Assembly (NCBI GenBank): GCA_022545875.1
Contig: JAKEIF010000259.1
Location: 1 to 7,600, forward strand
DNA: 7,600 nt
Reading direction: 5' to 3'
DNA from: Nitrososphaera sp.
GTDB taxonomy: Archaea; Thermoproteota; Nitrososphaeria; Nitrososphaerales; Nitrososphaeraceae
The position numbers were made by a program, and so were the translations under genes. A model generated the notes under the pieces. That model did no database searches. It saw only the letters and a list, made by a program, of their open reading frames with translations, and had not been told where the DNA came from. This document shows, in pieces, positions 1 to 4,903 of the stretch; positions within the stretch are counted from its first letter, which is position 1; each line of letters opens with the position of its first letter.

Positions 1-13
1 AGGAGAAGAAAAA
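1..13 (-). terminator. Oligo-T/pyrimidine-rich terminator after the 28-471 gene
   Basis: Read on the minus strand, the bases after the TAG stop at 30-28 run through a short CA repeat into a T-rich pyrimidine stretch with five T in a row (the complement of 9-13) followed by TTCTCCT. Archaeal RNA polymerase terminates at oligo-T tracts without needing a hairpin, so this fits a terminator. The tract touches the window edge, so its full extent is unknown. Confidence 0.45.
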
Positions 14-25
14 GTGTGTGTGTGT
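14..25. repeat. (GT)6 dinucleotide repeat
   Basis: Six perfect GT units lie between the stop codon of the minus-strand gene and its T-rich terminator. It is a short microsatellite with no coding role visible, and may simply be slippage-prone 3' untranslated sequence. Confidence 0.6.
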
Positions 26-27
26 GG

Positions 28-471
28 CTATAGGCCCATCTGCTGCTTGTAATAGCTTGCCAGCTTTGAGTGCCTAATGCGCTCGCCAGTCGTCTTGGCG
101 CTTTCCATCTTGTGCAGGTGGGTCCTGTACTGGTAGAGGTCGCACATGCATACGCCAGTCACAGGCCTGTACTTTGTCCTCGATATCTCGTGCTTCTTGT
201 AGTTTGAGTATAGTATCGGGATCCTTGTCAAGCCAATGCTTGCGAGGATACCGCCAATTGTTGCGTAGAGAGCAACTGCCGGCGAAAGAAGCAATAATGG
301 CAGGACTACCGATGCGACTACACCAGCAGAGGTAGCGATGACAGAGACCCTTGCCCACCTGTCGAGCGGGGCGACCTCTTTTTCGAACTGGTCAATCAGC
401 ATTTCCAGCTTGCTATCTAGCTTATCGTTAACATCTAGTGATGTTACTTGCATTTGGTATAGCATCGCCAT
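28..471 (-). CDS. Hypothetical two-helix membrane protein
   Basis: The 147-residue product has a soluble N-terminal part predicted to be an amphipathic helix (about residues 12-35, rich in D, E and K). Two hydrophobic segments follow (about 43-63 and 65-88), joined by a very short turn, so they probably form a membrane hairpin with both ends on the same side. The C-terminal 60 residues are basic and rich in K, R, H and Y, which by the positive-inside rule suggests a cytoplasmic tail. It contains a CMC pair at 108-110. I do not recognise the family. The ATG at 471 is the first in the frame's coding part, with a second ATG two codons later. No Shine-Dalgarno site is visible, and a weak T/A-rich box at 501-507 would give an almost leaderless message. 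The gene is divergent from the 757 gene and ends at a T-rich terminator. It is probably real, given its clean membrane pattern; its function is unknown. Confidence 0.75.
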   Translation of the reverse strand: MAMLYQMQVTSLDVNDKLDSKLEMLIDQFEKEVAPLDRWARVSVIATSAGVVASVVLPLLLLSPAVALYATIGGILASIGLTRIPILYSNYKKHEISRTKYRPVTGVCMCDLYQYRTHLHKMESAKTTGERIRHSKLASYYKQQMGL

Positions 472-568
472 TCTTGCTAATTAAGTTTTACATACATTGA
501 ATAAAAGTGGCTATTCTTACATTGTGATGCCATTGTTGTAAGGATATTGCAATGCTATTGGATCTTTC

Positions 569-578
569 TTATATAAAA
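569..578 (+). promoter_or_regulatory. Strong TATA-like box, upstream member
   Basis: TTATATAAAA is close to the archaeal box A consensus. A start site about 25 nt downstream (near 600) would give a long leader for the gene at 757 or a separate short RNA. The TTATATAA core is palindromic, so it could also serve the minus-strand gene at 471, with a leader of roughly 75 nt. Direction and use are inferred, not shown. Confidence 0.4.
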
Positions 579-636
579 TCACGCCTGTCAATTATCTAAT
601 CACATAGAATATGGCCAGATTATTTGATTTTACGTC

Positions 637-644
637 TATAAAAT
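637..644 (+). promoter_or_regulatory. TATA-like box, downstream member
   Basis: TATAAAAT sits 68 bp after the box at 569. A start site near 665-670 would leave a leader of about 90 nt before the ATG at 757. Between the two boxes there is only an 11-codon ORF (611-646), which I do not call a gene. Confidence 0.4.
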
Positions 645-719
645 AGAAATTTTTCATGACTTGCATCCATGACCTAATTTCTTCGAATTATGTTAATAGT
701 GGTTGTACGTTTTGACATG

Positions 720-735
720 TCAATATTAATATTGA
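720..735. promoter_or_regulatory. Perfect 16-bp palindrome, putative operator/box A of the 757 gene
   Basis: TCAATATTAATATTGA is its own reverse complement. Its AT-only core is centred about 29 nt before the ATG at 757, where box A of a leaderless archaeal gene would lie. The half-element TTAATATTGA recurs at 748-757, running up to the start codon, exactly 22 bp (about two helical turns) after its first copy at 726-735. This looks like a binding site for a dimeric regulator overlapping the core promoter, but no regulator is identified and the AT-richness makes chance symmetry possible. Confidence 0.45.
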
Positions 736-756
736 ATCCATCGCAAGTTAATATTG

Positions 757-1011
757 ATGGCCAAGGCAGCGCTAAAATTTCAGAGCCAACGACTTGATCA
801 ACTTCCGCCGGACATCCTCATCAAGGGAGGGTGGGTCAGTACTGCAATGGCGTTAATCTTGACACTCCCGCCGCTTGCATTGTTTATCGGCTTGTATCAG
901 ATGGCAGACCTAAATATCGGACTTGCGGCTGGCATTGGTTTTGGAATCCACTTCGGTCTTCTGGCTTTCTCGCGCAGAATTTCAAAGGCTATCGGCTCGC
1001 TCTTTGACTAG
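757..1011 (+). CDS. Small hypothetical two-helix membrane protein
   Basis: The 84-residue product has a basic, polar N-terminus (residues 1-25, including a DQLPPD segment), a first hydrophobic helix at about 26-47 and a second, glycine-rich helix at about 53-71. A short basic stretch (SRRISK) and an acidic end follow. Basic residues flank both helices on the outside, which fits a hairpin with both termini in the cytoplasm. I do not recognise the family. The ATG at 757 is preferred over the in-frame TTG directly before it, because a TATA-like palindrome lies about 29 nt upstream, as expected for a leaderless message. It stands alone, with 155 nt before the next gene. It is probably a genuine small membrane protein; no function can be assigned. 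Confidence 0.65.
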   Translation: MAKAALKFQSQRLDQLPPDILIKGGWVSTAMALILTLPPLALFIGLYQMADLNIGLAAGIGFGIHFGLLAFSRRISKAIGSLFD

Positions 1012-1133
1012 GCGAACGATTCTAACATCTGTCCACCGCATGAAGACATGATTTGAAGTAAAGCGTTCTCGATAATCCGTATTTCTAGCACATATGTTTG
1101 TAAGGGTAGAAAATCGGAGTTATTCCTCATCCG

Positions 1134-1140
1134 TTTAATA
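1134..1140 (+). promoter_or_regulatory. TATA-like box of the surface-protein gene
   Basis: TTTAATA is centred about 30 nt before the TTG start at 1167. This spacing suits a leaderless or near-leaderless transcript. A purine-rich GAAAGGG at 1141-1147 follows but is too far (about 20 nt) from the start to be a normal ribosome binding site. Confidence 0.35.
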
Positions 1141-1166
1141 GAAAGGGTGAAGCAAGCTTCTCCCAG

Positions 1167-2684
1167 TTGCGCTATTCCGCTCGGCGTGGATTAGAGTCTA
1201 CTTTATGCCTGATTTTTGTGGGCTCTGCTATCTTTGGTATGATACCATTCATCCAAGCTTGGGCTGCTTCGAGTTCTGCTTTTGAAAGCGATCTGAATGA
1301 TCAGGCTAGTGGTGGAAACGCAAGTACAGCTGATTCGCTGGACGACCTCATTGGCAAATTACTCGGCGGTGACGACGATGAAGATGATGACGATAAAGAG
1401 GATGACCAAGATGACGATGATGACAAAGATGATAATGATGATACGGACGATGAGGAGGAACAAGATGATGAAGATAAGGAAGGCGGCGGTGACGATGACT
1501 CTGGCAAAGATAGGCCCGAGGCAAAAGATCAGTCAATTGAAATGAACGAAGACACGTCAGTTGAAGTCGTCCTTAGAGGAGATGCTGACGATGACGATTC
1601 AATCACTTTCTCCATCGTGGACGAACCAGAAAATGGAAAGCTATCTGATTTCGATGAATCAAACGGGACCGTAACTTACGAGCCGAGGACTGAATTCCAT
1701 GGGTCCGATAGTTTTAGTTTCGCAGTGAGCGACGGCAGTGAGGATAGCCGGCCTGCGACTGTAAGCATTCATATCAACAGCGTTAACGACGCGCCAATAG
1801 CAGTTGGGGATGGCGTCACTACCGAAGAGGGCCGGCCAGTCTCAATTGAGCTAAAAGGGACGGACGCTGACGATGATGACTTGGAATATGTGATAGTATC
1901 TAGCCCGTCACATGGAACCATATCCGGAATCGCGCCAAATCTAAGGTACTCGCCTGACAATCGCTTTGATGGCTCAGACAGCTTGACGTTTAAGGTAAAC
2001 GACGGAACGGTGGACAGTGCTGCGGCAACAATCAAGATCAAGGTCGAGTCAGAAAATGAAAAAGAGGACGAAAGCGATCGATGGTGGGAGACAAGTCCTA
2101 CCGACACCTCTGCGTCTGGCGAAGTAACGACCCAGACAAATAGCACAACCGAGGCGCCGGTCGCAGCTAACAGCACAGAGGATGCCGAAGCAATTGTCGA
2201 ACCTGATCAACCCGTTCCAGCACTGACGTCTCAACCGCAGGAGCAGGGGGTGAACGCAATAACAAGCGTGGCAAGCACCACCGATCCAATGGCATCCATA
2301 TCCCCGCCTACGATGGGAGATATCATGCCTCCCCGGCTAATCCTGCCAGGGTCGACTCTGGAAGTTTTTGCGGAGTCTCTGGATGGTGCCGCAGTCGCAT
2401 TCGTTGTCAAAGCTATTGATGATACCGACGGCGAGATTGAAGCGGCCTGCTCGCCGAGTTCTGGTTCAACGCTGCCCGTAGGAAGATTCAACGTCATTTG
2501 TAAAGCAACTGACTCTGCGGGTAATTCCGCGCTCAATTCGTTTATCGTTGTGGTCCATGAAGCATCCGCCCCACTTGTCACGAACTCGCCAGCTTCATTC
2601 TTGTTCCCGGCAGTCCTGACAATTGTCCTTGGCGCAGGCACCTACTTTGGCCTAAAGACCGTCATACGCAGATTGCACAAGTGA
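1167..2684 (+). CDS. Membrane-anchored surface protein: acidic tract, two cadherin-like repeats and a HYR domain
   Basis: The 505-residue product is built for the cell surface. Residues 1-33 look like a signal peptide (RR, hydrophobic core, AWA before a Ser-rich segment). Residues 69-105 are 30/37 Asp or Glu. Two tandem-95/cadherin-like beta repeats follow at about 124-208 and 209-296. Each shows an NEDT- or TEEG-type opening, a G(T)DADDDD segment, an NG/HG turn, a YxP strand and an F.GSDS......DG end; the first closes with VNDAP. A Ser/Thr/Pro-rich stalk spans about 297-386. A HYR-type domain (about 387-467) has the paired Cys428 and Cys445 and the VGRFNVICKATDSAGN signature. A hydrophobic anchor (about 477-500) ends in a basic tail, RRLHK. 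Sequons at N51, N166, N325 and N335 could be glycosylated. Such domains usually mediate adhesion or calcium-dependent binding, but the ligand is unknown. Start: no ATG or GTG lies in frame between the stop at 1107 and the signal peptide, so TTG at 1167 is used. No operon partner is obvious. Confidence 0.85.
   Translation: MRYSARRGLESTLCLIFVGSAIFGMIPFIQAWAASSSAFESDLNDQASGGNASTADSLDDLIGKLLGGDDDEDDDDKEDDQDDDDDKDDNDDTDDEEEQDDEDKEGGGDDDSGKDRPEAKDQSIEMNEDTSVEVVLRGDADDDDSITFSIVDEPENGKLSDFDESNGTVTYEPRTEFHGSDSFSFAVSDGSEDSRPATVSIHINSVNDAPIAVGDGVTTEEGRPVSIELKGTDADDDDLEYVIVSSPSHGTISGIAPNLRYSPDNRFDGSDSLTFKVNDGTVDSAAATIKIKVESENEKEDESDRWWETSPTDTSASGEVTTQTNSTTEAPVAANSTEDAEAIVEPDQPVPALTSQPQEQGVNAITSVASTTDPMASISPPTMGDIMPPRLILPGSTLEVFAESLDGAAVAFVVKAIDDTDGEIEAACSPSSGSTLPVGRFNVICKATDSAGNSALNSFIVVVHEASAPLVTNSPASFLFPAVLTIVLGAGTYFGLKTVIRRLHK
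1371..1481 (+). repeat. GAY-rich low-complexity coding tract (poly-Asp/Glu)
   Basis: About 110 bases consist almost entirely of GAC, GAT, GAA and GAG codons broken by single Lys, Gln, Asn and Thr codons. It encodes the acidic tract of the surface protein. GAC and GAT are mixed irregularly, so this is selection for acidic residues or old expansion rather than a fresh perfect microsatellite. Reading frames on the opposite strand here give Ser-rich and His/Arg-rich shadows that are not genes. Confidence 0.8.
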
Positions 2685-2870
2685 TCCTTATGCAGGCGTT
2701 CGCCGGGAGCGTTGAACTAATCGTCAACCGCAAAAGACCGCGGGGCATACAGACCGTGAGCTCGTTCCTTAACAATAGATGCCACTTAACGCTCGTTACA
2801 AGATCCTCCAATAACTAAGCATTTTCAAGAAACCAGACTCTCTCACGCCGCACCTTTGCTGCCATTTGCG

Positions 2871-2884
2871 CTCCTTTAAAGGAG
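2871..2884. promoter_or_regulatory. 14-bp palindrome containing the TATA core of the 2905 gene
   Basis: CTCCTTTAAAGGAG is a perfect palindrome with a TTTAAA core centred about 27 nt before the ATG at 2905, the normal distance for a leaderless archaeal promoter. Its right half also reads as GGAGGGG (2881-2887), which resembles a Shine-Dalgarno site. The better-spaced ATG at 2891 opens only a 16-codon frame, so I favour the promoter reading. Confidence 0.5.
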
Positions 2885-2904
2885 GGGATAATGCACCGAA
2901 GATC

Positions 2905-3381
2905 ATGCAATCAGCAGCAAAAAGCCGGCCTACCGGCGTAACTATAATCGGAATTTTGACAATAATAGGCGGAATTCTAATGATCGGATCAGGATTAACC
3001 CTCGCAGCAGTTGCTGCAGTTATCCCAGTCATTAGTTCCATGGGAGATCAAACTAATGCATTTCAATCGCAAATCCCTAGCTCAATTCCATCAGAATTCA
3101 TTGGCGTTGCCTTATTGGCCGTCGGTATCATATTCACAATCATTGGCATCATATCTTTGGTTGTAGCATACGGACTGTTCAAAGCCAAGAAATGGGCATG
3201 GACCATAAGTGTGGGATTGTCTATCATAAGTATTGCAATGGGAGTTATCTCAATAGCCACCGGAAACATCGGATCAATAGTCAGCATAGCGATCAGCGGA
3301 GTCATTCTCTACTACCTATACAAGCCACACGTCAAAGAGTACTTTGGAAAGCAGGCTCGGATCGCGGAAGCGAAACCCTAG
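2905..3381 (+). CDS. Four-helix integral membrane protein (DUF2127-like)
   Basis: The 158-residue product is mostly membrane. After a short basic N-terminus (KSRPTGVTIIGIL) come a long hydrophobic segment at about 11-44, a polar loop rich in Q and S at 45-64, and further helices at about 65-92, 98-119 and 121-139. It closes with LYKPHVKEYFGK and a charged tail. The RPTGVTI opening, the GLFKAKKWAW turn between helices 2 and 3 and the Y(K)PHVKEYFGK end recall a small membrane family common in archaea, often described as DUF2127-like; I recall this resemblance and have not checked it. The function is unknown. A start at TTG 2866 would add 13 residues, but that codon lies upstream of the presumed TATA core, so ATG 2905 is preferred. 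The gene has its own promoter and terminator and appears monocistronic. Confidence 0.75.
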   Translation: MQSAAKSRPTGVTIIGILTIIGGILMIGSGLTLAAVAAVIPVISSMGDQTNAFQSQIPSSIPSEFIGVALLAVGIIFTIIGIISLVVAYGLFKAKKWAWTISVGLSIISIAMGVISIATGNIGSIVSIAISGVILYYLYKPHVKEYFGKQARIAEAKP

Positions 3382-3383
3382 AC

Positions 3384-3396
3384 TTTCCCCTTTTTT
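3384..3396 (+). terminator. Oligo-T terminator of the four-helix protein gene
   Basis: Immediately after the TAG stop (3379-3381), the plus strand reads TTTCCCC followed by six T. A T-run directly behind a stop codon is the usual archaeal termination signal. It suggests that anything downstream on the plus strand needs its own promoter. Confidence 0.6.
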
Positions 3397-3565
3397 ATGC
3401 GAAAATATGTCCAGCATGCAGCTGTCACAGCGTGGAGTAAAATTGCAACTATCGCACGAAGAAATGACCGCCCCAAGCTTTGGCACTGACAAACCTGGCC
3501 ATGACCAATCCGGAGCTCTACGTATAGACCTTCCATTCTTCTGTCATCCATTCCTTTAGACAATT

Positions 3566-3685
3566 TTGCAATCAGCTGAAGCCGAATGGTGGACATCATA
3601 CATGGTTTGGGCGGCACTATTTCTCTACGCGGGATTGACATTACTACAAGCCTATGCACATGATTTAGCAAAAGAGAACCATTAG
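3566..3685 (+). CDS. Possible 39-residue single-helix membrane protein
   Basis: A short frame opened by TTG at 3566 (in-frame stop at 3557) encodes a Glu/Trp-containing N-terminus (AEAEWWTSY), one hydrophobic helix (about residues 13-32, MVWAALFLYAGLTLLQAYA) and a polar end (HDLAKENH). The order of acidic aromatic head, uninterrupted membrane helix and charged tail looks like a real small membrane protein rather than noise. The alternative ATG at 3602 would leave only 27 residues starting inside the helix. A weak TATA-like element (ACGTATAG, 3520-3527) lies about 42 nt upstream. The stop is only 8 nt from the stop of the convergent AsnC-type gene. It could also be the remnant of a longer gene, because the same frame is open before the stop at 3557 (3344-3556), although that part does not look like protein. 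The rest of 3397-3565 shows no gene. Confidence 0.4.
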   Translation: MQSAEAEWWTSYMVWAALFLYAGLTLLQAYAHDLAKENH

Positions 3686-3693
3686 TATCCCAG

Positions 3694-3963
3694 CTACGTA
3701 CTATAGCTAGTTGTTTCAGCGAGCGAGGGTCGAGGCGGGGCTATGATCATTGTAAGCGTAGCATCGACTCCGCTAATCCCGTTTAGGTCTCGGGTAACAA
3801 TGTTTCTTAGCTCGTCTTCTGTTTCTGCGCTAACTTTTACCAAAAGATCGTATCTTCCCTCTGTTCGATAAACATTAGTCACTGCCGGCATTCTCGATAG
3901 TTTGTCCTTAATTGTCGGATCGAACGGAAAGAAACAATTGACAAGCACGAAGGCTGAAATCAT
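3694..3963 (-). CDS. Stand-alone Lrp/AsnC-type ligand-binding (RAM) domain protein
   Basis: The 89-residue product matches the C-terminal effector-binding half of Lrp/AsnC regulators and lacks the N-terminal helix-turn-helix. The visible pattern is a first strand SAFVLVNC (3-10), a helix with KDKLSRMPAVTNVYRTEGRYDLLVKVSA (19-46) carrying the typical P.V..V....G.YD..V.V motif, a second helix ETEDELRNIVTRDLNGI (47-63) and a last strand GVDATLTMIIA (65-75). Such domains form dimers and higher oligomers and bind amino acids or other small effectors; single-domain versions are common in archaea and may modulate full-length Lrp proteins. The Ser/Thr/Pro tail (77-89) is extra. Start: ATG 3963 is supported by a TATA box 26-27 nt upstream. 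The ATG overlaps the stop of a possible upstream 63-residue frame (ATGA). Confidence 0.85.
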   Translation of the reverse strand: MISAFVLVNCFFPFDPTIKDKLSRMPAVTNVYRTEGRYDLLVKVSAETEDELRNIVTRDLNGISGVDATLTMIIAPPRPSLAETTSYST

Positions 3964-4151
3964 AGTTCATAATGCACGTACAACCGATATATGCCTTCGG
4001 AGTTCGACTTGAGCAAAACGCGCTGGACACAGCCTATACCAAATGACGCGTTCCGGGTAGACATCATTGAACTAGATTTTTCGATAGTACTAACGAAGGC
4101 ATGAATCCAGTTAAGTGACGCTGTTGTGTTTGAAGGGCCTGCCGTTGTCAT
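3960..4151 (-). CDS. Doubtful 63-residue hypothetical protein overlapping the AsnC-type gene
   Basis: An ATG at 4151 opens a frame ending in TGA at 3962-3960, which overlaps the start codon of the AsnC-type gene as ATGA, an arrangement typical of translationally coupled genes. The N-terminal half is Ser/Thr-rich with a possible short helix (SLNWIHAFVSTIEK, 12-25). The C-terminal half has alternating hydrophobic residues that could form two strands (CVQRVLLKS and GIYRLYVHYEL). I recognise no family. Against it: a TATA box lies within it, no promoter of its own is seen, and on the plus strand a 37-codon frame (3991-4104) is also open. Its start is 40 nt behind the protease stop, so it could be read from the protease message. 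Confidence 0.3.
   Translation of the reverse strand: MTTAGPSNTTASLNWIHAFVSTIEKSSSMMSTRNASFGIGCVQRVLLKSNSEGIYRLYVHYEL
3987..3992 (-). promoter_or_regulatory. TATA box of the AsnC-type gene
   Basis: ATATAT, in minus-strand context CATATATCGG, is centred about 26 nt before the ATG at 3963. This is the distance between box A and the start site in archaea, so the message is probably leaderless. It lies inside the doubtful 63-residue frame, which weakens that frame as a gene or makes this an internal promoter. Confidence 0.55.
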
Positions 4152-4191
4152 AGTTGCAATCCCGCACGGTCAAGGCACACTGTTTTTCCTG

Positions 4192-4614
4192 CTAGTCAAG
4201 TACTATTTTTTCGAGAACCACTTTCGAATCCGTAAAACTAATTTTGTAATTTCTTAGCACGTCCATGCCCAATAAGCTAGGATAAAGCTCCTGACCCGGG
4301 TTCTGAACATTGAGCTGCCTCAGGAACTTGACGGGCTTGACATCCACAGACTCTATTCCTTCGCCAAAATACAAGTGGCAAGAATCCGCTGTATATGACT
4401 CGGCCAAGCCGCCAATGCCCATTGAATCCTGCCTCTTCGTCAATTTAGAGTAGTCTATTTTCATTTGTCGAGCGTCAAATTCGTTTATTGTAGTGATAGC
4501 GGTCCCCGTATCTACGACCAAGAGGATGTCCTTGTTAACGTCTAGTTGGTCGCAAATGAATTTCGCAAAGATAAATGGCAACCAGCCACTTATAAGGCGA
4601 CCTTCAATTGACAA
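4192..4614 (-). CDS. Retropepsin-like aspartic protease, single domain
   Basis: The 140-residue product has the plan of a retropepsin half-enzyme. It shows a leading strand (GRLISGWLPFIFAKFI), the catalytic loop LLVVDTGTA with Asp35-Thr36-Gly37, a flap-like MGIGGLAES (65-73) and a late hydrophobic-Gly motif LLGMDVLRNYKISF (114-127) followed by VVLEKIVL. One catalytic Asp per chain means it should act as a dimer. The family cleaves peptides; cellular members include Ddi1-type and bacterial retropepsin-like proteases. No signal peptide or anchor is seen, so it is probably cytoplasmic; the substrate is unknown. Start: TTG 4614 is the first usable codon after an in-frame TGA and just includes the first strand. 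The ATG at 4622 is out of frame. A TATA-like GAATTAATC and a 12-bp palindrome precede it. No T-run follows its stop on the minus strand, so transcription may continue towards 3963. Confidence 0.75.
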   Translation of the reverse strand: MSIEGRLISGWLPFIFAKFICDQLDVNKDILLVVDTGTAITTINEFDARQMKIDYSKLTKRQDSMGIGGLAESYTADSCHLYFGEGIESVDVKPVKFLRQLNVQNPGQELYPSLLGMDVLRNYKISFTDSKVVLEKIVLD

Positions 4615-4625
4615 GTTTTCATTTC

Positions 4626-4637
4626 ACGACGCGTCGT
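4626..4637. promoter_or_regulatory. 12-bp palindrome before the retropepsin-like gene
   Basis: ACGACGCGTCGT is a perfect inverted repeat lying 12-23 nt before the TTG start, between a TATA-like element (4643-4651, minus strand) and the gene. That is a plausible operator position, where a bound repressor would block transcription initiation. A palindrome of this length with high GC content stands out from its surroundings, but a chance occurrence cannot be excluded. Confidence 0.35.
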
Positions 4638-4642
4638 TTGGT

Positions 4643-4651
4643 GATTAATTC
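4643..4651 (-). promoter_or_regulatory. Possible TATA box of the retropepsin-like gene
   Basis: On the minus strand GAATTAATC is the most TATA-like sequence upstream of the TTG at 4614, about 33 nt away. Initiation about 26 nt downstream would give a leader of a few bases. It is weak compared with the boxes at 569, 637 and 6679. Confidence 0.3.
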
Positions 4652-4658
4652 TTACCGA

Positions 4659-4877
4659 CTAGCACTCCTTCAGTAAGTCTCGAGCATATTCGCATATCCT
4701 GGCTGCACAGCCAAAACCTAGACTTGTAGGGCGTTTTGCTGCAAACCCTGTATGCACAGGGACGAACCACCTCGCTGTAGAACGCTCAGTTGGCTCGCAA
4801 AAGTGGTCCTTTAGGCCATTTGCACGGTGATCGTAAGCGTTAAGCCCCACAACGAATCGCTTCTGGGCGCACGACAT
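4659..4877 (-). CDS. Doubtful 72-residue Cys-containing hypothetical protein
   Basis: An ATG at 4877 opens a 72-codon frame in the region between the protease and thermosome genes. The product has five Cys (3, 27, 57, 62, 72) and four His, an aromatic centre (RWFVPVHTGF) and a C-terminal stretch (CAARICEYARDLLKEC) that would form an amphipathic helix. No family is recognised. It points the same way as the protease gene, 44 nt upstream of it, so the two could share a transcript. The frame is also open further upstream, into the thermosome gene, but the first ATG that avoids the thermosome coding region is at 4877. Against it: no good promoter, the odd residue mix, and the fact that this region must also hold the thermosome promoter. 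Confidence 0.28.
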   Translation of the reverse strand: MSCAQKRFVVGLNAYDHRANGLKDHFCEPTERSTARWFVPVHTGFAAKRPTSLGFGCAARICEYARDLLKEC

Positions 4878-4880
4878 TTG

Positions 4881-4889
4881 TAGATAAAC
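4881..4889 (+). promoter_or_regulatory. Weak TATA-like element before the thermosome gene
   Basis: TAGATAAAC lies about 20 nt before the ATG at 4904. It is the only A/T-rich candidate near the start, but it is weaker than other boxes here and slightly too close. The rest of the 289-nt gap shows no clear heat-shock-type operator. Confidence 0.25.
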
Positions 4890-4903
4890 AACAACTAGAC
4901 GGC

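Noticed and set aside
1301..1507. Minus-strand Ser-rich and His/Arg-rich frames opposite the acidic tract
   Set aside because: They are the complement of GAY/GAR codons; low-complexity shadows.
2690..2818. 42-codon plus-strand frame starting 5 nt after the surface-protein stop
   Set aside because: It is placed like an operon member, but the product is a mixed, basic sequence with no fold pattern, helix or motif, and there is no supporting start signal.
3344..3559. 71-codon plus-strand frame in the same phase as the small membrane frame
   Set aside because: It overlaps the end of the four-helix gene and runs through its terminator; the product has no recognisable character.
3378..3671. 97-codon minus-strand frame after the four-helix gene
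   Set aside because: Arg/Met/Cys-rich low-quality sequence, TTG start, overlaps the terminator and is antisense to the more convincing small membrane frame.
3692..3708. AGCTA/TAGCT inverted repeat over the stop of the AsnC-type gene
   Set aside because: Only 5 bp with a 7-nt loop and no T-run, too weak to call a terminator.
3991..4104. 37-codon plus-strand frame opposite the doubtful 63-residue gene
   Set aside because: It looks somewhat protein-like (acidic, beta-prone end) but has no promoter at the right distance and ends without a domain; probably an antisense shadow or chance frame.
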